Below, one piece after another: positions 24,190-31,867 of a DNA stretch of 51,580 nt (the first letter of the stretch is position 1; every line of letters starts with the position of its first letter). Where the stretch lies: NCBI GenBank assembly GCA_005881715.1, contig VBEE01000038.1:1-51580 (forward strand), written 5' to 3'. A program made the position numbers and the translations under genes. The stretch is from Chloroflexota bacterium. Its GTDB lineage: Bacteria; Chloroflexota; Dormibacteria; CF-121. A model generated the notes under the pieces. That model saw nothing but the letters and a program-made list of their open reading frames with translations. It was not told where the DNA came from and did not search any database.

Positions 24190-24195
24190 TAATGT
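24190..24195 (+). promoter_or_regulatory. -10 box (TAATGT) for a leaderless transcript
   Basis: TAATGT ends exactly 6 nt before the GTG start at 24202 with no ribosome-binding site between. It lies in the short gap between this gene and the divergent response-regulator gene. Confidence 0.5.
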
Positions 24196-24201
24196 TAATG
24201 G

Positions 24202-24738
24202 GTGCCATCTTCAAAGACGGAGGTCCACACCATTTACCTGGCGCACGGTGCGTCGGGTGATGCGCGCAGCATGCGACCCTACGTCCGAGCGCTGGCGGCG
24301 CGCAAGCTCCCCGCCGAGGCCGTCGACCTGCCCCGCTCGGGCCGTTCCGTGGTCAAAGCCGAGAAGGCCGTGCCCACGTTTATCGAAAAAGTTCCCGCCG
24401 GATCGATCGCGGGGGGACACTCGTACGGCGGCCGAGTCGCCAGCATGGCCGCCACCGAGGTGCGATACGCGGCACTGCTGCTGCTCAGCTACCCGCTCCA
24501 CCGGCCCGGGCACCCTGAGGACCTTCGCACGGAACACTGGCCCCGGATCGCGTGTCCGGTGCTGCTGCTGTCTGGAGAATCGGATCCATTTGCCCGAGTG
24601 GAGATGCTCCGGGCATCGATTCGATTACTGCCGCAGGCCGAGCTGGTGACGTTTCCCGGTGTGGGTCATGGTCTCCTGCCGGTGTTGGACGCGGCGATGG
24701 ACCACATCGCCGCGTTCGTTCGAAAGCACCGCCTATAG
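24202..24738 (+). CDS. Alpha/beta hydrolase, KANL3/Tex30-like family
   Basis: This 178-residue alpha/beta hydrolase has the oxyanion-side motif IYLAHGASGD, nucleophile elbow GGHSYGGRVAS, Asp in LSGESDPFA and catalytic His in FPGVGHGLLP. The short size, the LSYPLHRPGHPEDLR segment and the order fit the KANL3/Tex30-type small hydrolases common in bacteria. The substrate is unknown. GTG 24202 is the start on the basis of the TAATGT box 6 nt upstream. The next gene starts 9 nt after its stop and also encodes a hydrolase. Confidence 0.85.
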   Translation: MPSSKTEVHTIYLAHGASGDARSMRPYVRALAARKLPAEAVDLPRSGRSVVKAEKAVPTFIEKVPAGSIAGGHSYGGRVASMAATEVRYAALLLLSYPLHRPGHPEDLRTEHWPRIACPVLLLSGESDPFARVEMLRASIRLLPQAELVTFPGVGHGLLPVLDAAMDHIAAFVRKHRL

Positions 24739-24741
24739 ACT
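24736..24741 (+). promoter_or_regulatory. -10 box (TAGACT) overlapping the upstream stop codon
   Basis: TAGACT begins with the TAG stop codon of the preceding hydrolase gene and ends exactly 6 nt before ATG 24748. This would give a leaderless transcript for the dienelactone-hydrolase-like gene. Confidence 0.45.
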
Positions 24742-24747
24742 TGGCGA

Positions 24748-25530
24748 ATGTGCAGCGCGCCTGGCGACGACGATGGTCCCCGGGTGGTTGCGGCGGTCAG
24801 AGAGGAAGAACGAACCCTCCGTGCCGGTGATGGGGCTCCCCTGCGAGAGTTCGTAGCCCAGCCGGCGACCGGCTTCCGGCGCGGGGCGGTTGTGATCATC
24901 CACGATGTCTGGGGTTATACCGACTTCTACAAGGACCTCGCCCGCCGGATCACCGGCCGGGGGCACGCGGCGGTGCTGGTGGATTTCTTCGGTCGCCAGG
25001 GTGATCTACCGGAGCCGATGCGGGCGCCGGAAAAGACGGGTAGCAAGCCGGAGGGCGTCGCCCGTGCCATGCAGCGAGCCCAGCAGTTGTCCGATGAGCG
25101 ATTCCTTGCCGACATGCAGACGGCGGTGGACGACCTGCGGGCTCGCGGGGCCGGCAGGGTTGCCGGCTGGGGATTCTGTATGGGCGGCAGGCTTGCCTAC
25201 CTGGCGGCCGCCAGGGTACACGGGCTGGCCGGTACGGTTGCGTACTACGGATTTCTCCAGGCCGAGCCGGGCCGGCTATCACCGCTACAACTCGCGAGCG
25301 AAATCAAGGTTCCGCTTCTTGGCGTCTTCGGCGGCGCCGATCCGGGCATCCCCGCGGATCAGATCGCGGCGTTTCGGGACGCGCTCAATACCGACAAAGA
25401 ACTCGTGACCTATCCCAATGCGCCGCACGGCTTTCTTCGCTACGGCGCGACGGCCCACAAGGCCGCGATCGACGATGCGCTGGCGCGAACCTTTCGGTTT
25501 CTCGCGCGGGTGCTCACGCCGCCCGGCTGA
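24748..25530 (+). CDS. Dienelactone hydrolase family protein
   Basis: This 260-residue alpha/beta hydrolase has the dienelactone hydrolase signature: nucleophile Cys in GWGFCMGGRLAYLAA (G-x-C-x-G), Asp in GVFGGADPGIP and His in YPNAPHGFL, plus the early VVIIHDVWGYTDFYKDLARR segment. Members hydrolyse lactones or other esters, classically 4-carboxymethylenebut-2-en-4-olide in chloroaromatic degradation; many paralogues have other roles. No aromatic-degradation genes adjoin, so the substrate is open. It converges with the transglycosylase gene. Confidence 0.9.
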   Translation: MCSAPGDDDGPRVVAAVREEERTLRAGDGAPLREFVAQPATGFRRGAVVIIHDVWGYTDFYKDLARRITGRGHAAVLVDFFGRQGDLPEPMRAPEKTGSKPEGVARAMQRAQQLSDERFLADMQTAVDDLRARGAGRVAGWGFCMGGRLAYLAAARVHGLAGTVAYYGFLQAEPGRLSPLQLASEIKVPLLGVFGGADPGIPADQIAAFRDALNTDKELVTYPNAPHGFLRYGATAHKAAIDDALARTFRFLARVLTPPG

Positions 25531-25536
25531 TCGCGT

Positions 25537-26418
25537 TTATCCGGTGAAGCCTTCAGGCAGCAAGACCTCGCCCTTTGTCGTCTGGACGTAGACCTGCCAG
25601 TTGTAGTAGCCGAGAAAAGCATGGGGATCATCGAACATCTGCTTGGCGTAGAGCTGGACGGCTCGCACATAGAGCCAGCTGGGGTTGTAGGCGTAGATGG
25701 CGCGGGTCATGTTCTGGGGGCCGCCATGCGCATGCAGGTAGCGTCCTGCGGCGAGAATGGCATCGCGCGGATTGTTGACGTCGCCGCGCCCGTAGCTTGC
25801 CCACGTCGCCGGCATGAACTGCATCGGTCCCTGGGCCCCGGCCGAGCTGAGACCCTGGATGCGCCCCATGTTGGTCTCGATCAGGTTGATGGCCGCCAGA
25901 TACTGCCACTGGACGCCCGAACTCTGCTGCGACTCCCGGTAGTAGCCGAGCAGGACATCCGAGGTCGGCGGCACGATGATGCGCCAGTGGGGGAGCGTGG
26001 TGCGGGCACCGTTCAGATCATCGATTTGCTGGGCGGCCGACAGATTGTCCTGGATGACCGCCCGTAGCGGTCCCGGGATCCCGTTGAGGACGGCGGCGAC
26101 CCAGTCCGAATGCGCGGCCAGCAGGTGATAGGCCTGCTGCTGACGCTGGCCGAGAACCGCATACTCCTCGGTTGTCGTGTCGGGAATGCGGATGGCCTGC
26201 TCCACCCCGGCAAGCTCGGTCGCAAGCGAACCCGCGTCAACGATGCTCGGATCCGATGCGGGTGTCGCGGTCGGCGAGGCAACGGGCTTTGTTGCCGATC
26301 CAGATGACGGCGAAACCGAGTGAGATGGGGGAACAGGCTTCAGGCTTTGCGTCGCGGGCCCGCAAGCACTAAGGCTTAGAGCCACGACCGGGACGATGAC
26401 TCGAAGGACACGCGGCAT
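25537..26418 (-). CDS. Lytic transglycosylase-like lipoprotein (SLT domain)
   Basis: This is an exported protein of about 293 residues. The N-terminus ends in the lipobox LSLSACG, so it is probably lipid-anchored, followed by a Ser/Pro/Thr linker. The catalytic SLT-type domain contains AINLIETNMGRIQGLSSAG (catalytic Glu of transglycosylases), AQGPMQFMPATWASYG and ILAAGRYLHAHGGPQNMTRAIYAYNPS. These match membrane-bound lytic transglycosylases of the MltB/SLT type that cleave peptidoglycan between MurNAc and GlcNAc. ATG 26418 places the signal peptide correctly; the longer frame adds 14 polar residues. Confidence 0.9.
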   Translation of the reverse strand: MPRVLRVIVPVVALSLSACGPATQSLKPVPPSHSVSPSSGSATKPVASPTATPASDPSIVDAGSLATELAGVEQAIRIPDTTTEEYAVLGQRQQQAYHLLAAHSDWVAAVLNGIPGPLRAVIQDNLSAAQQIDDLNGARTTLPHWRIIVPPTSDVLLGYYRESQQSSGVQWQYLAAINLIETNMGRIQGLSSAGAQGPMQFMPATWASYGRGDVNNPRDAILAAGRYLHAHGGPQNMTRAIYAYNPSWLYVRAVQLYAKQMFDDPHAFLGYYNWQVYVQTTKGEVLLPEGFTG

Positions 26419-26540
26419 TTCGTGCTGGCGAAGTCTAGGTCTCCGCCACGCCTGAATCAATCCCGGTGGTACTAACGTTTCTGCTCAGCCCGGCTCCAGC
26501 TGGTGACAGAAGGTCGGCGTCCGTCGGACGTTGCATCAGG

Positions 26541-26885
26541 GTGAGCTACCCGTGGACTCGAGTTCCAAAGGAGCCTCCTCCGCTCGACCCGGTCCAGGTG
26601 CGCCTCCTCCCCCTTGCCGACCTCTTCATGGGTCTGATGTGGTCCCGGCCCGGTGGCCTGTCCCTACGCACCACGTGGGTCACGCCCGCAACCCTGTGGT
26701 TGTCCTCAGGGGTCGTGATCGTGGCCGGATTTCCCGGAATCGGCGCGATCGCCTACGGTATCGGGACGGGACAGGTCCTCAGCCTCCTTGCCGGACTGGT
26801 CGCGGCCGCCTTCGGCACTGGCGCCGGCGCGGTGGCGATCTACGGCATCCGTCAACACCGCCTCGCGCGCGCGGCTCGGCGCTGA
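26541..26885 (+). CDS. Small two-helix membrane protein, unknown
   Basis: From GTG 26541 the frame gives 114 residues: a Pro-rich head (VSYPWTRVPKEPPPLDPVQV), then two hydrophobic segments (TLWLSSGVVIVAGFPGIGAIAYG and VLSLLAGLVAAAFGTGAGAVAIYG) and a basic tail RQHRLARAARR. The start is uncertain; other starts lie upstream and downstream. I do not recognise a family. It converges with the globin gene. Confidence 0.5.
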   Translation: MSYPWTRVPKEPPPLDPVQVRLLPLADLFMGLMWSRPGGLSLRTTWVTPATLWLSSGVVIVAGFPGIGAIAYGIGTGQVLSLLAGLVAAAFGTGAGAVAIYGIRQHRLARAARR

Positions 26886-26898
26886 CGCGGGCCGGCGT

Positions 26899-27321
26899 CT
26901 ACCTCATGAGCGCCGGAGCAGGTTGATAGGTCGCGGGCAAAGGTGTTCCGACCTGGCTTGAATCGACTTCGACGATATCCGGCTTCAGCGGACCGAGCAC
27001 GCCGAGCAGCTCGCCCTGTTCCGTCTTGCCGATCCTGAATTGGTTCAGGGTCGCCACCAGATCCCCGACGAGGGCGTCGAACTCGCCGCTCGTTACTCCC
27101 ATCCCGGCATGGGCGTCCTTCATGCTCCGACCGGTGTAAGTACACGGCCCGCCAGCTGCTTGGCAGACCTGATCGATGAGCATCCTGGTCAACCGTCCCA
27201 GGTCCGTTCTGGCGAACTTCTGCTTGATCCGGTCATCCCTGGCGACGCGATCTCGAAAATCCTCGACGACGGCGCCAATCGATTCAATCCTCCCGAGACG
27301 CTCGTACAGCGAACCTTCCAT
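26899..27321 (-). CDS. Truncated hemoglobin, group I (TrHbN-like)
   Basis: This 140-residue protein has SLYERLG at the N-terminus and the group I truncated-globin core GGPCTYTGRSMKDAHAGM, where His in DAHAGM is the proximal haem ligand, followed by SGEFDALVGDLVATLNQF. TrHbN proteins bind O2 and NO and detoxify nitric oxide. A short C-terminal extension (TPLPATYQPAPALMR) is unusual and of unknown purpose. Start is ATG with an AGGAGG about 9 nt upstream. Confidence 0.9.
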   Translation of the reverse strand: MEGSLYERLGRIESIGAVVEDFRDRVARDDRIKQKFARTDLGRLTRMLIDQVCQAAGGPCTYTGRSMKDAHAGMGVTSGEFDALVGDLVATLNQFRIGKTEQGELLGVLGPLKPDIVEVDSSQVGTPLPATYQPAPALMR

Positions 27322-27538
27322 GTCCCCGCTCCCTCCTAACCATCGACTTCCTCTTCGGGCCGCAAAGCCCGACTATCGAGCGTCCGGCTGACGATGTCAA
27401 TAGCCGGGTTCAGCCGATGCTCGAGCCCGACAGTCAGTTTCCAGTTCAGCCTCTCGGCAACGAGCGGGCACCGTGCTAGGTTTTTAAGGGCGCGATTACG
27501 GTTTCGCCAGTTTTTCAGTCGGCGGTAAGGAGGAGTTC

Positions 27539-29332
27539 ATGAGAAAGCCTACGCTCGCGTTGCTGGCATCGATGGCCGCGGTGCTGGTGTCTACCACCGG
27601 TGCCTCAGCCGTGACATCAAGCCGCGTCAGCTCCGGCAGTCCCCCGGGCAACACGCCGCAGAACCATCAGAACGAGCCGGCGCTTGCCCTGGATGCGATC
27701 TCTCCCAATATCCTGGTGGCCGGCTCCAACGATTTCGTCGACGAGCAGGCTTGTCCACGGCCGCTGGCGGTAAACAATGGCACCTGTCTGGACCGGGCCA
27801 CCGGAGTCGGCGTGTCCGGCGTCTATTTCTCCTTCGATTCCGGTCACACCTGGGCACAACCCGCGTATACGGGTTGGACCACGGCCGACTGCGACCCGCT
27901 GACGCCCTGCAAGGGCCACCCTGGTCCCATCCACACCTTGCCCTGGTATTACGAGAGTCAGCTCGTGTCCTTTGGCGACCCGGCGGTGGCCGTTGGGCCT
28001 GTCCGCGGCAGCGACGGGAAATTTTCGTGGGGTAATGGTCAGCGGGTCTATTACGCGAACCTGACGACCGCCTTCAGCACCCAGGTCGAGTTCTCGTTCC
28101 CCAACCCTGTCTTCAACGGATTCGTGGGTATTGCTGCCTCGCGCCTGGACAATCCCACGCCAGCTTCCGTTCTCGCCAAGAGCAGCTGGCAGCCGCCGGT
28201 GATCGTGACGAGCACGCAGGGGCAGACCTCCTTCTATGACAAGGAGCAGATCTGGGCCGATAACGCTTCCTCGAGCCAGTTCTTTGGGCACGTCTACATC
28301 TGCGCCAACGATTTCCGGAGCAACGGGAGCCACAAGAACGGCAACTCTCCCGTGCCGATGCAAGTGTTCTCGTCGACAGACGGTGGGAGCACCTGGACGA
28401 AGAGGTCCGTGACGTCGGCGGCAACCAACGGCCTCGGGCCTAACGATTTCGGCTACAGCGGATGCACGATTCGGACCGACAGCAAGGGCGTTGTGTACCT
28501 GTTCGCCGAGCGCTTCGCAAACCCCGCGATTACGGGACTTCCGACTCACAGCGCGCAGGTGATGTTCAAGTCGTTCGACGGCGGTCTGCACTGGACCGCG
28601 CCCAGCGTGATCGCGCACGTCACCGACCCGTGCTACTTCATCGATCCCGTCGAGGGCCGCTGTGTGATGGACGGCTATGCCGGCGCGAGGACGGATCTGG
28701 CCGCGACGCCGAGCGTGTCGATTGCCAACGGCGCTCCGACCGGAGCCGGTGCGACCGACGAGATCGTCGACGCCTGGGCCGATGCCCCGGTGCTGAATGG
28801 CGAAGTCGCCGACTTCATCTATTCGACGAATGCCGGCACTTCCTGGAGCAACCCGACCGCGGTCTCGCTGGCAGGTGATCGGCCGCTCTACGCGGCGCCG
28901 GCCATCGCCCCCGATGGTTCGCGTGCCTACGTCGTCTACGAAGCGGACACGGCGCCGTGGGCCGGCGCCGACTTCCACACGCCGCGACCGTACCACGGGG
29001 TGTTTGTCAGCTCTGCGCTCGGATCGAATGGGGCGCCGACCGGATGGACGACCGCGTTCAATGAAACGCCAGGCGACCTCCTGGCGACTTATCCAGGCCA
29101 CGACCTGTACCAGGAGCGGGTGGGCGACTACGTCTATGCGGCCGCCTCGAACAACTATGGAGTCGGCGTCTGGGCCTCTGCGGCGAATGCCGCCGTCTGC
29201 CCCGCGATCCAGGATTATCGCGAGCGCTCCTACGCCGCCGGACATCGAGTTCTGCCCGGAGCACCATGGCCGCTGGCCGACTGCCCGGCGAACTTCGGCA
29301 ACACAGACATCCAGTCAGCCTCGACGGGCTAG
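27539..29332 (+). CDS. Secreted BNR/Asp-box beta-propeller protein (sialidase-like fold)
   Basis: This 597-residue protein has a signal peptide (residues 1-24, ending ASAV). The mature part contains repeated Asp-box motifs of the S/T-x-D-x-G-x-(T/S)W type: SFDSGHTWAQP, SSTDGGSTWTK, SFDGGLHWTAP and STNAGTSWSNP. These mark the beta-propeller of sialidases and related secreted hydrolases and binding proteins. The catalytic Arg/Tyr/Glu of true sialidases is not evident, so it may be a non-catalytic propeller. ATG is preceded by AAGGAGG. A 12-bp hairpin follows the stop. Confidence 0.8.
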   Translation: MRKPTLALLASMAAVLVSTTGASAVTSSRVSSGSPPGNTPQNHQNEPALALDAISPNILVAGSNDFVDEQACPRPLAVNNGTCLDRATGVGVSGVYFSFDSGHTWAQPAYTGWTTADCDPLTPCKGHPGPIHTLPWYYESQLVSFGDPAVAVGPVRGSDGKFSWGNGQRVYYANLTTAFSTQVEFSFPNPVFNGFVGIAASRLDNPTPASVLAKSSWQPPVIVTSTQGQTSFYDKEQIWADNASSSQFFGHVYICANDFRSNGSHKNGNSPVPMQVFSSTDGGSTWTKRSVTSAATNGLGPNDFGYSGCTIRTDSKGVVYLFAERFANPAITGLPTHSAQVMFKSFDGGLHWTAPSVIAHVTDPCYFIDPVEGRCVMDGYAGARTDLAATPSVSIANGAPTGAGATDEIVDAWADAPVLNGEVADFIYSTNAGTSWSNPTAVSLAGDRPLYAAPAIAPDGSRAYVVYEADTAPWAGADFHTPRPYHGVFVSSALGSNGAPTGWTTAFNETPGDLLATYPGHDLYQERVGDYVYAAASNNYGVGVWASAANAAVCPAIQDYRERSYAAGHRVLPGAPWPLADCPANFGNTDIQSASTG

Positions 29333-29348
29333 GCTCCTTCGACATGTT

Positions 29349-29381
29349 GGGGAAAGGGCGGCATCTGGTCGCCCTTTCCCC
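29349..29381. terminator. Perfect 12-bp hairpin between convergent genes, terminator-like
   Basis: GGGGAAAGGGCG (29349-29360) pairs perfectly with CGCCCTTTCCCC (29370-29381) around a 9-nt loop. It lies between the convergent propeller and selenoprotein genes. There is no run of T on either side, so it is not a classical intrinsic terminator, but it probably stabilises or ends both transcripts. Confidence 0.55.
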
Positions 29382-29449
29382 ACGCGAGTGGTCGAGTTAT
29401 GGGCCGCCGACCGCTTGCTATCGGCGTGATCGGCGGAGGACGGCCTCGA

Positions 29450-29812
29450 TCAGAAGGCGATGTTGCGGCCCTCCATGATCAGACGCGTCCATCCTTGAGG
29501 ATCGATCCAGGAGCCACCCACGGCATCAATTTCGGCCTGCGAGACCCCACGGGCCTCGGCGCACCCCTTTCAGACGTGGATCCGGATTTTGCTGTCGCGC
29601 GCGAAGCCCAGCACCTCACTGAGCGGCGGCACTCCCTTTCCGCGGACTGTTTCGGCAACAGCCGTGCGGAGGAGCTCGGTTGAGTCGCCCGCAAGGACAA
29701 TTCTGACGTCAATGCCCGTCTGCTTGGCGCCGCGAGCCAGATGGAAAGGGATCGTGGCCTTTGTCGGGTCGTTCGTTCCCCAGGTCGTCGAGATCGTCAG
29801 CACTTGCTCCAT
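29450..29812 (-). CDS. DsrE-family protein, probable selenoprotein (in-frame TGA as selenocysteine)
   Basis: From ATG 29812, with AAGGAGG 7 nt upstream, the frame reads a DsrE-like domain for 80 residues up to SKIRIHV and then TGA (29572-29570). The same frame continues for 39 further residues: KGCAEARGVSQAEIDAVGG to LIMEGRNIAF, then TGA. In ordinary family members the equivalent segment is (V/I)Cxx C(A/L)xARG. The TGA thus replaces the first Cys of the CxxC motif (U81-K-G-C84). Total length (120) matches DsrE proteins. A SECIS-like hairpin follows the TGA. DsrE-like selenoproteins are known. Sulfur or thiol redox chemistry is likely. A nonsense mutation is the alternative. Confidence 0.8.
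29540..29558 (-). promoter_or_regulatory. Candidate bacterial SECIS element
   Basis: On the minus strand, starting 11 nt after the TGA, CGAGGCCC pairs with GGGTCTCG (seven Watson-Crick pairs and one G-U) around loop GTG. The apical loop starts 19 nt after the TGA with a G at its first position. This fits the reported bacterial SECIS consensus (loop 16-37 nt downstream, G in the first two loop positions), needed for SelB to read UGA as selenocysteine. Confidence 0.65.
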
Positions 29813-29864
29813 CCCACGCCTCCTTATTGCCGATCAGGCTATCTCATCAGAGGCAGCCCGCCGC

Positions 29865-29870
29865 TAAGGT
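29865..29870 (+). promoter_or_regulatory. -10 box (TAAGGT) for a leaderless transcript
   Basis: TAAGGT ends exactly 6 nt before the ATG at 29877, with no Shine-Dalgarno sequence. It lies between the divergent selenoprotein and CPBP genes. Confidence 0.45.
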
Positions 29871-29876
29871 AGGGCG

Positions 29877-30782
29877 ATGGACGCGGCCCAGAGCTCCGCC
29901 AACCGCGAGCGCCCTCAACTCGACCCTGTATTCGTATTCTGGCTGGTCGCTCTCTTCGTGATAACGGGCCTCGGCGCTCTACCTCTCTTCTTCTATCGCA
30001 TCGACCTGAGCAAGCTCACATTCTCATCGCCGATCCCGGTTCTGGTTGGTATCGGGATCGAGATCACCGCCTATGCTCCGACGTTGGCGGCCCTCCTGGT
30101 CGTGGCTGTGGTCCCGGGGGGAGGTGGCATTGGGCGACTCCTGCGGCCGGTCGCCCGATGGCGGATTGGCCTCTCCTGGTATCTCCTTGCGCTACTCGGC
30201 CCATCCGTGCTTTTCATCGTGGGCGATCTCGTTCGTGTTGGACTTGGTTTGGCACTTCCGCCACACTGGCTGGTTATTCCCGGGGCGGCGGCGATTGCGT
30301 TCCTACTGGGGGCCCTGATCGCGGGCTCGTTTGGAGAGGAGGTGGGGTGGCGCGGGCTGGGGCAGCCGCGCCTGCAGGCGAGATATGGTGCGCTATGGGC
30401 AGCGATCGCAGTCGGCGCAGTCTGGAGCACGTGGCATCTGTGGCCGGCCCTGGCTCCTGGCGGACTCAACAGCACGACTTGGTCCGACGTCGGCCTCACA
30501 TTCGTTCGCCTGGTCGCGACGTCGATTGTGTACGCATGGATCTACAACGGGACACAAGGAAGCCTCCTGATCGTGATGCTCGCGCACGCTGGCCACAACC
30601 TGGCGGTGCGATTTGTGCCCGCCGCGGATAGCGTCCAGCATGGCGACCCAGTCGTCGCGACGCTTTACGTCGTCGCGGCCATCGCCGTGGTATTGGCGAC
30701 CCGATCGCTCTGGCTGCGGCCCCTTCCTCGCTGGTCGCAGGACTTGTCTGCGAACGTGAGCCCACAAATAGCTGATGGGTAA
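29877..30782 (+). CDS. CPBP-family intramembrane glutamic endopeptidase (CAAX protease-like)
   Basis: This 301-residue membrane protein has about eight hydrophobic segments. The motifs of the CPBP/Rce1 (abortive-infection-like) protease family are present: EEVGWRGLGQPRLQARYG (the EExxxR motif), VWSTWHLWPAL (second, His-containing motif) and NGTQGSLLIVMLAHAGHNLAV (third His motif with HxxxN). These residues form the intramembrane glutamate active site. Targets in bacteria are mostly unknown. The ATG is favoured by a TAAGGT box 6 nt upstream. Confidence 0.88.
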   Translation: MDAAQSSANRERPQLDPVFVFWLVALFVITGLGALPLFFYRIDLSKLTFSSPIPVLVGIGIEITAYAPTLAALLVVAVVPGGGGIGRLLRPVARWRIGLSWYLLALLGPSVLFIVGDLVRVGLGLALPPHWLVIPGAAAIAFLLGALIAGSFGEEVGWRGLGQPRLQARYGALWAAIAVGAVWSTWHLWPALAPGGLNSTTWSDVGLTFVRLVATSIVYAWIYNGTQGSLLIVMLAHAGHNLAVRFVPAADSVQHGDPVVATLYVVAAIAVVLATRSLWLRPLPRWSQDLSANVSPQIADG

Positions 30783-30877
30783 CTGATGCGGGAGCGCTCA
30801 TGGCTGATGATTTCTGTGATGGGCGCCGTCAGCATGTGTTTGCAGGTCCACAACACGGTGGTTTGAAGGAGGCAAGG

Positions 30878-31669
30878 ATGACCACGCTCGAGTCAAAGGA
30901 CGGGACCATGATCGCGTTCGACAGGCAAGGCGACGGCCCTGCTCTCATCTTGGTGGACGGAGCCATGGGCACGCGGTCATCCGGCTCCAAGCCGGAGCTC
31001 GCCAAGCGTCTCGCGCAGCGCCTCACCGTCTACACCTATGACCGTCGGGGCCGGGGCGACAGTGGGGACACCAAGCCGTATGCGGTCGACCGGGAGATCG
31101 AAGATATCGAAATCCTGATCGACAAAGCCGGAGGCTCCGCCTTTTTGTACGGTCACTCATCCGGGGCATGCCTGGCATTGGATGCCACCGTCAAACTTGG
31201 CGACAAGGTCCACAAACTTGCCATGTACGAAGCCCCTTACAACGACGACCCCCGGGCGCAGAAGGCGTGGGCCGAGTACATCAAGAACCTTACGGAAGCC
31301 TTGGCGTCCGATCGTCGCGGTGACGCGGTCGCTCTGTTCATGGCGTACGTCGGGATGCCCGCCGCCCAGATTGAAGGGATGCGGCATGCGCCCTTCTGGG
31401 GCGGGATGGAGGCGATCGCCCCCACCCTTGCCTATGACCATACGGCCATCATGGGCAAAGACGGCTCGATTCCTACGGAACGGGCGGCTCGCGTCCACGT
31501 GCCCACTCTGGTGATGAACGGTGGCAACGGTGCTCCGTTCATGCTCGAAACCGCCAAGACGCTCAGTAAGACGATCCCAGGGGCCAAGCTACGCACGCTG
31601 GAGGGCCAGAGTCACGACGTCCACCCGGAGGCGCTTGCACCGGTCCTGGTGGAATTCTTCACTAATTGA
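30878..31669 (+). CDS. Alpha/beta hydrolase
   Basis: This 263-residue alpha/beta hydrolase reads ILVDGAMGTRSSG at the oxyanion end, YTYDRRGRGDSGDT, the nucleophile elbow LYGHSSGACLALD, an Asp region around PTLVMNGGNG and the His in LEGQSHDVHPEAL. The enzyme resembles general esterases or C-C bond hydrolases; the substrate is unknown. ATG 30878 has a perfect AGGAGG 5 nt upstream, which decides it over the open frame starting 78 nt earlier. Confidence 0.87.
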   Translation: MTTLESKDGTMIAFDRQGDGPALILVDGAMGTRSSGSKPELAKRLAQRLTVYTYDRRGRGDSGDTKPYAVDREIEDIEILIDKAGGSAFLYGHSSGACLALDATVKLGDKVHKLAMYEAPYNDDPRAQKAWAEYIKNLTEALASDRRGDAVALFMAYVGMPAAQIEGMRHAPFWGGMEAIAPTLAYDHTAIMGKDGSIPTERAARVHVPTLVMNGGNGAPFMLETAKTLSKTIPGAKLRTLEGQSHDVHPEALAPVLVEFFTN

Positions 31670-31729
31670 CGATCCCATTCGACGACATCCTCGAATTCAA
31701 GAAGGGGGCTCAAACAAACTTCGGTTAAG

Positions 31730-31804
31730 TAGCCCGTAGCGGATTCGAACCGCTGATTTCTGCCTTGAGAGGGCAGCGTCCTGGACCAGCTAGACGAACG
31801 GGCC
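31730..31804 (-). tRNA. tRNA-Glu(CUC)
   Basis: Read on the minus strand it begins GGCCCGTTCGTCTAG, characteristic of tRNA-Glu. The anticodon stem CTGCC/GGCAG encloses CTCTCAA, giving anticodon CTC, and the T-arm has GGTTCGAATCC. The acceptor GGCCCGT pairs with ACGGGCT including a G-U end pair; the discriminator is A. CCA is not encoded. Confidence 0.93.
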
Positions 31805-31867
31805 TTGGGGCCTCGGTGGCGACCCCTATTATAGGTAGGCGAAAATTCAGCACCGGAGGATTCGCTC

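Noticed and set aside
27617-29245. Long minus-strand open frame (about 540 codons) opposite the BNR-propeller gene
   Set aside because: It has no signal, domain or ribosome-binding site; the composition is that of an antisense frame in GC-rich DNA, and the plus-strand gene has a signal peptide, Asp boxes and AGGAGG.
29570-29572. TGA in the DsrE-like gene as a simple nonsense mutation
   Set aside because: It falls exactly on the family's first CxxC Cys, the frame continues with conserved sequence, and a SECIS-like hairpin follows. A pseudogene is not excluded without selenoprotein machinery data.
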